This document shows positions 33,063-42,500 of a DNA stretch of 64,000 nt, in pieces. Each line of letters begins with the position of its first letter. Within the stretch, counting starts at the first letter, position 1. The position numbers were made by a program, and so were the translations under genes. Source of the stretch: an uncultured Lachnospiraceae bacterium (GTDB taxonomy: Bacteria; Bacillota; Clostridia; Lachnospirales; Lachnospiraceae); contig CAKNHF010000003.1 in the NCBI GenBank assembly GCA_930972465.1, positions 62,001-126,000 on the forward strand. The letters run 5' to 3'. The notes beneath the pieces were generated by a model. The model worked only from the letters and a program-made list of their open reading frames with translations. It was not told the origin of the DNA and did not search any database.

Positions 33063-36000
33063 ATGAAAGTTATCAAAAAGTGCGTCGCGGCAGCAGCAGC
33101 GGCAGCACTCACCCTGACGTCACTGCCGGCAGCACCTGCGGTAACGGTGCAGGCGGCAGATGGTGTGGATCAGACGGTCCGGCTGGAACCCTGGAACGCG
33201 TCAACGTTCAACGATACGAACGGTGACGGTCTGGGCGAGTTTGAGGGCTGGGGAACTTCGCTCTGCTGGTGGGCCAACAGAATCGGTTACAGCGAAGCGC
33301 TGACGTCTCAGGCGGCAGATTTGTTCTTCAGTGAGAACGGTCTGAACATGAACATCGGCCGCTACAACGTGGGAGGCGGCGACGCTCCTCACGAGATCGA
33401 GGAAGTGCCTGTAAATGAAAAGGCGCAGTTCTACGATCTGGAGACAGACGGGCGGACACCGGAGTATGCCGGAACGAGCATGGAGGTCAATGACATTACT
33501 GAAATGCAGAGTGTACAGTTCTCTAAATCAGATGCGGATTTCGGTTTTACAAAGGGAACGAATGTAGGTACATTCAAAGCGATCGGATGGATCAATGAAC
33601 TCGGTGATGAGGCCGGTCAGGGAGACAACCTTCATTACACGGTGAATGTGGAGGAAGAAGGAACCTATACGGTGAAACTGCTTCTTACTCTGTCAGGTTC
33701 CAATGAGAGAGCCGTCGCGATCCGTGTAAACGGAACAGATGATTACGTTGTTGACGCAGATACAGTTAATGCGAACGTAATCGCATCCGGCAGCAACAAT
33801 ATGCTCTTTTCCGTCGCAATCAGCGATGTGGCGCTGAATGCCGGCGAAAATACCATTGACATCGGCGGTTCAGGCGACTGGACACTGGACTTCGTGAAGA
33901 TGGCAGTGATCAAATCCGGCGAAGAAGGTGTTGTTCCGGAAGAAGATGAGTTCGCACATGCAGAGCACATCATCCGTTCGGACGGAGGCGTGCCGGGATA
34001 CTGCACAGATGTAACAAAGATGGATCCGGATAAGGATGAAAGCTATTACATTAATGATCTGGGATTTGACCAGGCAGATGCGGAATGCGGTTATGCATGG
34101 AATTATGACTGGGAAGCAGATATCAACCAGATCAATGTGCTGAAAGCGGCAGCGGTTGCCAGCGGAGAGGAGTTTATCGCGGAGGCATTCTCCAACTCAC
34201 CGCCGTACTTTATGACAGTCAGCGGATGCTCTTCAGGAAACACGGATTCCAATAAGGATAATCTGAGAGAGGATTCCTATAAGGCATTTGCAAAGTATAT
34301 GGCAGATGTGATCGAGCACTGGGAAGACGAGGGAGTGATCGATTTCCAGAGTACAGATCCGATGAATGAGCCCAATACAAATTACTGGGGCGCATACAGC
34401 AACAAGCAGGAAGGCTGTCATTTCGATCCGGGCGATTCACAGTCAAATATTCTCATAGCATTGAACGAGGAACTGGAATCGAGAGGAATTGACATTATCA
34501 TCTCCGGTACGGATGAGACAAGCATTGATACGCAGATTAATTCTTACAATGCACTGTCCGATGAGGCGAAGAATGTGATCAGCCGTATCGACACCCATTC
34601 CTACAGCGGCTCCAACCGTGAAGGATTAAAAGAGCTGGCAGAAAGTGAGGGAAAAAATCTCTGGATGTCAGAGGTTGACGGAACTTACACGGCCGGAACA
34701 AATGCGGGTGAGATGACAGCTGCACTTGGCCTGGCCCAGAGAATGATGACAGACGTCAATGGTCTCGGGGCATCCGCGTGGATCCTGTGGAATGCGATCG
34801 ACATGCATGCAGATGGCAGCGAATACGGGCAGAGATGGGTAAATATGGGAAGCGCTAATGACTACCTGACCATCGATGACCTGGTAGAGGCATGGAAGCC
34901 CAATGCCGACAGCAGCTACTGGGGACTTGCAGCGGCGGATCATAATAATGAAGAAATCGTGCTTACCATGAAATATTACGGATACGGACAGCTGTCCAGA
35001 TATATCCGTCCGGGGTATACGATTATCGGTTCCAGCAGAGGAAACGTGCTCTCTGCTTATGATCCGGAAGGCGGCAAGGCAGTGATCGTTGCCCTGAATA
35101 CTTCTGATAAGGATAAGACCTGGAAGTTTGATCTGTCTGCATTTGAGACAATGGGATCTGATATCACAGCGATCCGTACCAGCGGCACAATGGCGGATGG
35201 TGAGAAATGGGCGGATGTGACAGACAGCGACAACATTGTAGCGGATACAGAGAACAGAGCCTTTACAGCGACAATGAAAGCCAACTCTATCACTACATAT
35301 ATCGTTGAGGGAGTAGGCGCAATCAGGGAGGATGCCGGTGAAGATACAAACCCGGCTGTATCAGAGATCGAGGTAGGTGCGGATCAGGTATCCGGTGGAA
35401 AAGTATGGAACGACGGAACAACCAATACTCCGCAGACTGTTATTGATGGAAACTATGAGACATACTATGACGGCGTGGATTCCGACGACGGAACACCGGG
35501 ATACGTGATGTTTGACTTGGGCGAGGCAAAGGAGATCGCGGCCTTCAGCTACGCGCCGAGAAACGGATTCTCAGACCGGATGATCGGGGCGACAATCTAC
35601 GGCTCCCACAACGGAACAGACTGGACTCCGATCTATACGATCGACAGTGCTCCGGCACAGGGATCAGATACATTTGTATACTACAGAGATTTCAACGATG
35701 GGAAAGCAGTAACATACCAGTATGTCAAGATTGAGCGCGCGTCCGAGTGCAATATTTCCGAATTCAGCGTATACGAACTGGCAGGAAGCTTCACGGAACA
35801 GGAAGCTGTGACAGCAGTGACGTGGGAAGGTTCAGAGCCGAAGCTTCCGGAGACTGTAGAAGTGACGATGGAAGACGGAGAGACAAAAGAAGTTTCCGTA
35901 ACATGGGATCTTGACAGTATCGACGTTGGCTGGGACGAAATGGATCTGTATGACTGTTATGCAGTAACAGGGACATCATCCGAAGTGAACGGAGCGTTTA

Positions 36001-39000
36001 CCGGATATATCCTCTGCGCTCCGGATGAGCTGGAATATCTGATTGACTGTATGTCAGGAGATACTCCGGTAAAACGGGACAATGAGTATGTTTCACAGGT
36101 ATGGACAGCCGCATCGGCTTTGGACAGCCTGCTGAATAAGGATTCTTCCGATCAGGCGAAGACAGCTGACAACAGCTGGGGTCTGACGACAGATCCGTCC
36201 GGACTGAATACCTGGGCTTACGAGCAGGGGACGACGACACCGCTGTATTCTTACGGATACTGGGCAAATCCAGATGTGGATATTACATATGATCTGACTC
36301 TTCCGGCAGGAAAGCATGACATCATGCTGGGCGGATATGACTTCTGGAGCGGCCGTACAATGGATGTGTATTACTCCGTAGACGGCGGAGAGAAAGAAGA
36401 ACTCTGCAAGCTGACGGTCAACCATGATACCGGAAGTATGGCGCAGGGTACGATCACTCTGGCAGAAGACGCGGTCGTTACAATCTCGGTTGAGAACGGC
36501 GGCGATGGCGATCCGGTTCTCGGCTGGATTTCCGTTAATGAGCACACAACATTTACAGATCCGGAAGACTATCTGAACGCGGCACTTGACCAGGTGGATA
36601 TTCCGAACAAGGACGATGTCCGCGGTAATATTACTCTTTCCGATCAGGTGAAAGTTGACGGTGAGACGGTCAATGTGACATGGGAGACAAGCCATCCCGA
36701 AATCGTGGATGTGGAATCCCATGAAGTGGAAGGGTATGACGCAATGCCGGCCGGCGTTGTGACAAGACCTGCCGAAGATACAGAGGTCACAATGACAGCA
36801 ACCCTTTCTTATGGAGAGGAGACAAGAACAAAAGAAATTACTCTGAACGTAAAGGCAGCGCCTGAAGAAATTTCAGAGGATGACTACACAGATTACTTCT
36901 TCGCATATTTTGCCGGAGAAGGATATTCCGACGGCGAGCAGATTTATTTCGCTTCAAGCCAGGACGGCCTGAACTGGGATGACCTGAACAACAATGAGCC
37001 GGTGCTTACTTCCACACTTGGAGAAGAGGGAGTACGTGATCCGTTCATTATCCGTTCTCCGGAGGGAGATAAGTTCTACCTGATCGCTACGGATCTTAAG
37101 ATCTACGGCAACGGCGACTGGAACGCAGCACAGAACAGCGGCAGCCAGAGCCTGATGGTATGGGAGTCCACGGACCTTGTAAACTGGAGCGACCAGCGCA
37201 TGGTGGAAGTATCCGCGGATATCGGAGCGGGCTGCACATGGGCTCCGGAGGCAACTTATGATCCGCTGACAGGAGAGTATGTTGTATACTGGGCATCCAG
37301 AACACCGTCTGTTGACAACAAACAGCGTGTATATTACGCAAAGACGAGAGACTTCTATACATTTACAGAGCCTAAGCTGTATATTGAGAAAGATCAGTCA
37401 AGTATCGATACAACAATGATCGAGAACGACGGAACATACTACCGATATACAAAGAATGAGGGCGACTCTACAAATGAACTCGGTGCACTTACAAAGACAA
37501 TCTTCATTGAGAAGAGCGACAGTGTACTCGGTGATTTTACACAGATCCCGTCTGATTCACTGAACTCATCTGACAATCAGTGGGTTGAGGGACCGACGAT
37601 CTTCAAGCTGAACAGTGACGATGCGGCAGAGGATACCTGGTGCCTGCTCGTTGATGATTTCGGTGGCATCGGATACTATCCGCTTCTTACAACTGATCTT
37701 GAGAGCGGAGAATTCACAGCTCCGGAAGAAGGAACATTCAAGATGCCGTCCAGAGCAAGACACGGCACGCCGCTCAGGGTTACAGCAGAAGAATATGCAC
37801 GCATCATGGCTGCATACGGTTCACCGGAAGAAGTGGATACAGTGACAGTTATGGGCGAGACACCGGATCTTCCGGATACTGTAACAATCAATACAGGAAC
37901 TGAAGAAGTTCAGAAAGCAGTAACATGGAATCTTGACGGAGTATCCTTCGAAGGAAATCCGTACAGCTATGTGACTGTTACGGGAACAGTGGAAGGCAGC
38001 ACAGTGGAAGCGATCGCAAATGTACAGATCATTCCGGCGAACATAGAATATATGATCGACTGCAATAACCTGGATTCCGAGACATGGAAGCGCGTTGCGG
38101 AAGCAAGCAGCGGACTTCTGAATACAGAGGCTGCTGATCAGGCGAAGACAGAGGACAATACATGGGGTTACACAAGTATTGTCGGATCAGATAATTCAGC
38201 CGATATGACAGGCTTCGGCCAGAGCAGCGTTTCGAATCCGTACACAGGCGGATGGTGGGCACGCGGCGGAAAGAACATTACCTATCAGGTAACACTTCCG
38301 GCGGGCGATCATCAGATTATGCTCGGATGCACCGGATGGTGGAGCATGGGACGTCAGATGGATGTTTACTATTCAGTAAACGGCGGAACAGAGACAAAAC
38401 TCTGCGACTTCGATGCAGTGAACAGCCAGGAGAGATATGCTTCAGGCACGATTTCACTTGACGAAGAAGCACTTGTTACACTTACAGTGAAGAAAGCAGA
38501 CGGCAATGATCCGATCTTAAGCTGGATCAGCGTGTCTGACGTGACAGAACCGGCAGCGCTTCAGATTACTGCGAACCCGGAAGATTACGCAGGTGTCAAA
38601 GGTGAAACAGCTGTATTCACAGTTGCGGCAGAAGGAACAGGGTTAAGTTATCAGTGGCAGTATTGCAACGCAGCTTCCAGCATCTGGAGGGATTCCTCGA
38701 TGGAAGGCAGCAACTCAGAGAACGTAAGCGTTCCGATTGCAAGCTATCGAGACGGACAGAAGTACCGCTGCGTTGTGACAGATGCTTACGGCAATACGGC
38801 AACATCAGATGCGGCAGTTCTGACCATGGTTGAACCGGAAGCTCCGAAGATTACAGGACAGCCGGCGGATTACACAGGAACAGTCGGCGAGACCGCAGTG
38901 TTTGAGGTTAAGGCATCCGGCACAGGACTTACATATCAGTGGCAGTACCGCAATGCTTCAGGCGGCACATGGAGAAATTCGTCCATGGCAGGAAATGATG

Positions 39001-39410
39001 AGGCGTCGATCAGTGTTCCGATTACAAGTGCAAGAGACGGCCAGATGTATCGCTGCGTTGTAACCGGAGAAAACGGCGGAAGCGTAATATCAAATGTTGT
39101 TTACCTTACAGTAGGCACAGTTGACACTACTCCGGTGATTACTGCTCAGCCTGAAGACTTTACAGGAGCATCCGGCGAGACCGCACAGTTTACTGTTCAG
39201 GCGACCGGCACAGGGCTTACATATCAGTGGCAGTACTGCAATGCAACATCAAATATCTGGAGAAATTCTTCAATGGAAGGAAATGATACAGATACGATCA
39301 GCGTAACAGCAGCAAGTTATCGTAACGGACAGAAATACCGTTGTATTGTAACTTCAGAGGATGGACGGAGTATAACCACAGAGACAGCAGTATTAAATGT
39401 TACTGAATAA
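33063..39410 (+). CDS. Secreted GH30 (endo-beta-1,6-galactanase-like) + GH43 multidomain glycosidase
   Basis: 2115 residues. Signal peptide 1-32. GH30 catalytic domain about 40-753, with a CBM6/35-like beta-sandwich inserted at about 137-285. Acid/base Glu436 (PMNEPN) and nucleophile Glu537 (WMSEVDG) are visible; the PMNEPNTNYW and QEGC context resembles GH30 subfamily 5, which contains endo-beta-1,6-galactanases. F5/8C (CBM32) about 778-908, an Ig-like linker, unnamed module copy A 989-1163, an atrophied Ig linker, then a GH43 propeller about 1273-1586 with Asp1326 (GVRDP), Asp1449 (SSIDTT) and Glu1509 (WVEGPT), similar to alpha-L-arabinofuranosidases. Another Ig linker, unnamed module copy B 1660-1831 and three Ig-like domains to the C-terminus. 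No sortase or S-layer signal. First gene of a four-gene cluster; predicted to attack type II arabinogalactan outside the cell. Confidence 0.85.
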   Translation: MKVIKKCVAAAAAAALTLTSLPAAPAVTVQAADGVDQTVRLEPWNASTFNDTNGDGLGEFEGWGTSLCWWANRIGYSEALTSQAADLFFSENGLNMNIGRYNVGGGDAPHEIEEVPVNEKAQFYDLETDGRTPEYAGTSMEVNDITEMQSVQFSKSDADFGFTKGTNVGTFKAIGWINELGDEAGQGDNLHYTVNVEEEGTYTVKLLLTLSGSNERAVAIRVNGTDDYVVDADTVNANVIASGSNNMLFSVAISDVALNAGENTIDIGGSGDWTLDFVKMAVIKSGEEGVVPEEDEFAHAEHIIRSDGGVPGYCTDVTKMDPDKDESYYINDLGFDQADAECGYAWNYDWEADINQINVLKAAAVASGEEFIAEAFSNSPPYFMTVSGCSSGNTDSNKDNLREDSYKAFAKYMADVIEHWEDEGVIDFQSTDPMNEPNTNYWGAYSNKQEGCHFDPGDSQSNILIALNEELESRGIDIIISGTDETSIDTQINSYNALSDEAKNVISRIDTHSYSGSNREGLKELAESEGKNLWMSEVDGTYTAGTNAGEMTAALGLAQRMMTDVNGLGASAWILWNAIDMHADGSEYGQRWVNMGSANDYLTIDDLVEAWKPNADSSYWGLAAADHNNEEIVLTMKYYGYGQLSRYIRPGYTIIGSSRGNVLSAYDPEGGKAVIVALNTSDKDKTWKFDLSAFETMGSDITAIRTSGTMADGEKWADVTDSDNIVADTENRAFTATMKANSITTYIVEGVGAIREDAGEDTNPAVSEIEVGADQVSGGKVWNDGTTNTPQTVIDGNYETYYDGVDSDDGTPGYVMFDLGEAKEIAAFSYAPRNGFSDRMIGATIYGSHNGTDWTPIYTIDSAPAQGSDTFVYYRDFNDGKAVTYQYVKIERASECNISEFSVYELAGSFTEQEAVTAVTWEGSEPKLPETVEVTMEDGETKEVSVTWDLDSIDVGWDEMDLYDCYAVTGTSSEVNGAFTGYILCAPDELEYLIDCMSGDTPVKRDNEYVSQVWTAASALDSLLNKDSSDQAKTADNSWGLTTDPSGLNTWAYEQGTTTPLYSYGYWANPDVDITYDLTLPAGKHDIMLGGYDFWSGRTMDVYYSVDGGEKEELCKLTVNHDTGSMAQGTITLAEDAVVTISVENGGDGDPVLGWISVNEHTTFTDPEDYLNAALDQVDIPNKDDVRGNITLSDQVKVDGETVNVTWETSHPEIVDVESHEVEGYDAMPAGVVTRPAEDTEVTMTATLSYGEETRTKEITLNVKAAPEEISEDDYTDYFFAYFAGEGYSDGEQIYFASSQDGLNWDDLNNNEPVLTSTLGEEGVRDPFIIRSPEGDKFYLIATDLKIYGNGDWNAAQNSGSQSLMVWESTDLVNWSDQRMVEVSADIGAGCTWAPEATYDPLTGEYVVYWASRTPSVDNKQRVYYAKTRDFYTFTEPKLYIEKDQSSIDTTMIENDGTYYRYTKNEGDSTNELGALTKTIFIEKSDSVLGDFTQIPSDSLNSSDNQWVEGPTIFKLNSDDAAEDTWCLLVDDFGGIGYYPLLTTDLESGEFTAPEEGTFKMPSRARHGTPLRVTAEEYARIMAAYGSPEEVDTVTVMGETPDLPDTVTINTGTEEVQKAVTWNLDGVSFEGNPYSYVTVTGTVEGSTVEAIANVQIIPANIEYMIDCNNLDSETWKRVAEASSGLLNTEAADQAKTEDNTWGYTSIVGSDNSADMTGFGQSSVSNPYTGGWWARGGKNITYQVTLPAGDHQIMLGCTGWWSMGRQMDVYYSVNGGTETKLCDFDAVNSQERYASGTISLDEEALVTLTVKKADGNDPILSWISVSDVTEPAALQITANPEDYAGVKGETAVFTVAAEGTGLSYQWQYCNAASSIWRDSSMEGSNSENVSVPIASYRDGQKYRCVVTDAYGNTATSDAAVLTMVEPEAPKITGQPADYTGTVGETAVFEVKASGTGLTYQWQYRNASGGTWRNSSMAGNDEASISVPITSARDGQMYRCVVTGENGGSVISNVVYLTVGTVDTTPVITAQPEDFTGASGETAQFTVQATGTGLTYQWQYCNATSNIWRNSSMEGNDTDTISVTAASYRNGQKYRCIVTSEDGRSITTETAVLNVTE

Positions 39411-39538
39411 GCAAAAGAAAGAATACGGCAGGGAATTCCGTTCTTAACAGAGCCGGAACCTCTGCAGGAACAAAGTCACTCAAAAGGCAATCAGAGTCGA
39501 ACATGACAGCAACAGAGTGACGGCAGAATGAATTACAG

Positions 39539-39572
39539 GTCCGCCAGATATCAGAGATGATATCCGGCGGAC
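39539..39572 (+). other. RNA hairpin between glycosidase genes 1 and 2
   Basis: GTCCGCCAGATATC pairs with GATATCCGGCGGAC (one A-C mismatch) around AGAGAT, 23 bases before the next ATG. There is no T-run, so it is unlikely to terminate; more likely it affects mRNA processing or stability. Confidence 0.7.
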
Positions 39573-39595
39573 TGTAGTCAAGGGAAAAGGAAATT

Positions 39596-42500
39596 ATGAA
39601 AATAAGAAGAAAAATCATTGCCGGAATACTGGCGGCCTCAATGGTGGCTACAGCCGGCACTGTTCCTTCTGCAGCCCATGCGGAAGAGAATCCCGCAGAT
39701 GGAGCTGAGCGTATCGTAGCTTCTCTGAATTTTGATGATGAAACTGTCGGGGATGCATCTGCAGTGACAAAATCCTGGGCGGATTATACAGGGAACATCA
39801 CCTACGCGGAAGGGCGTACCGGGAAGGCGATTCAGCTGGACGGCTATGGACTGCGGCTGAATCAGAAAAATGTAGGAGCGGAATACACGGTGTCCATGTG
39901 GATGAAACATGACAGTGTACTGGCGGAAAACCAGCAGATCCTGTTCCTGGGACACGGGGACAGTTCATCGGAAAACTGGCTGGATATCGGCGGTGACCGC
40001 GGATCAAACAGAACCTATGAAATATGGACGCGCAATACTACGGCGTCTTCCGAGATCAGCGGATGGAATTATCTTGATGAATCTGTTCCGCAGATTACAG
40101 GAGAATGGGTAATGCTTACAGTGACCGGCGACGGAAACAGTTTCCGCGCCTATGTCAACGGGCAGCAGGTCGAGCTGACCGGGGGCGGCATGACGGATGC
40201 TTCAATCCGGAATGCAGCCAATGTTCTGAACGGAGAGAATCAGGATATTTATGTCGGCGTCAATTACTGGGATACTGCTTTTTCGGGACTTGTGGATGAT
40301 ATCGTGGTTTATGGAGACGATCTGTCAGCAGAAGAGATCAGTGCTCTGTATGAACAGCAGTATACGGAATATGTCGCTGAGCATCTGTCTCTGGGAGATC
40401 TGACTTCAGTCAGTGAAGATCTGACGCTTCCGGTATCGGATGCAGACGGTAAAGTGTCGATCGCATGGTCTTCAGATCATGAGGACATTATCTCGAATGA
40501 CGGTACAGTGACACGGCCTCAGACAGATAAGGATGTCGAGGTGACGCTGACCGCGATATTTACATACGGCAGCGCCGAAATAAAGAAGGAATACACTGTA
40601 ACCGTAAAACGGGAAGATACGGCCGCAGATCTCGAGGAAGCGGCAGACGCGCTGACTCTCTGCACCGTAACAGCCGAGGATCTCAACCTTCCGTCAGAAG
40701 GAGAGAAAGGTACGGCGATCACATGGTCGTCATCGGATCCTGAAGTGATGACAGATGACGGAAAGATCGTTTCCCGTCCGGCGGCAGGAGAAGGAAATGC
40801 GGCGATTACGCTGACAGCGTCCATTTCAAAAAATGGCGCAGAAATAACAAAAGACTTTGAAGTGGAAGTGCTGGAAGAATATTACGGCTATATCTACGGA
40901 TATATTACCGGGGACAATGACCGTACAGGAAGCCTGCATCTGGCGTACAGCACAGACGGAGAGAATTATACGGCTCTGAATTCCAATGCTGGAATACACT
41001 TCGCAAAGATTGATACCAATGACGGGACAAAAGATCTTTCAACCGGGATCCGGTTTACAGAGATCAGCCTGTTCCGGAAGGCGGACGGCAGCTTCGGCAT
41101 GGCGGCGCCGCAGGGAAAGGACCAGAAGCAGGTATATATTTATGATTCCGAAGATCTGCTGACCTACAGCGGGGAAAGACTGATCGCAACGAACAGTGAT
41201 CTGGGAAATGTATCGGATGTCGCTGTCAAATACGACGCATCTGTCGGAGGTTATTACCTCTGCTGGACAGCTGCGGGAAGCCAGTACGCGAACGTGACAA
41301 CAGATCTGAACACTTTCGGCGCAGCAGAGAATGCCGAGTACAGCAGGGACGAACTGAACGCAGACGCAAAAGTTCCGGACGGCGCAAAGAACGGCAGTGT
41401 GATCGGAGTCACAAAGGATGAGTATGAGACGATTCTCAACCATTTCGCAATGGCTGCCTATGTGTCAACAGAACAGCCGGAGGAAATAACCGTGGATACG
41501 GCGGCGGATGTGGAAGACGCTCTGCCGGATACCGTGAGCGTATCATACGATGACGGATCTGCATCTGCTATGAATGTGGCCTGGGATGTGGACACCCCTG
41601 ATTTCAGTAAAGCGGGGACCTATACAGTAACAGGCACGCTGAGTTCTTATGTGAATCCGCTGATCGAAGAACGTGCCGATCCGCAGATTATTTATGACGA
41701 AACAGATAAATGTTACTACTTTACAGCGTCTTATCCGGCATACGGAAACGTGAACAACGGATATGACAGGATTATTTTAAGGAAAGCCGATACCATCAGC
41801 GGTCTTTCCGATGACAATACGGAGATCACCATCTGGAAGGCTCCGTCAAGCGGACAGATGGCAAAACACGTATGGGCGCCGGAACTCCACAAAGTGGACG
41901 GCAGATGGTATGTATTTTTTGCGGCCGGCAATTCAGACAACATCTGGGCGATCCGCCCGTATGTGCTGGTATGCCAGGGAGATGATCCGTACGATCCGGA
42001 CAACTGGGTGCAGGAAGACGGAACAGCGGAGATTCATGCCGCTACAAGTGAGGACAGTGCATATTTTCAGCACATGTCCCTGGACATGACTTATTTTACA
42101 GATGAAGATTCCGACGGTACAACGCATCACTATGTGATCTGGGCGGATATCATCGGGCAGTCAGCCCTGTATATGCAGGAAATCGATCCCGAGCGCCCGT
42201 GGGCGGGAACCGGAAAAGTGATCCAGCTGACCACCCCGGAATACGGATGGGAGCGCGACAGCGAGCGTGTAAATGAGGGACCGGCGATTCTGAAGCATGA
42301 CGGCAGGATATTCTGTACGTTCTCCGCATCAGGAACAGGACCGGAGTATTGTATCGGACTGCTTTATGCAGATGAAGATTCTGATCTTATGGATCCGGAT
42401 TCATGGACAAAACTTTCATACCCCATCCTGACATCAGAGGACGTGCCGGGAGAATACGGACCGGGACATAATTCGTTTACGGTTGACGCTGACGGCAATC

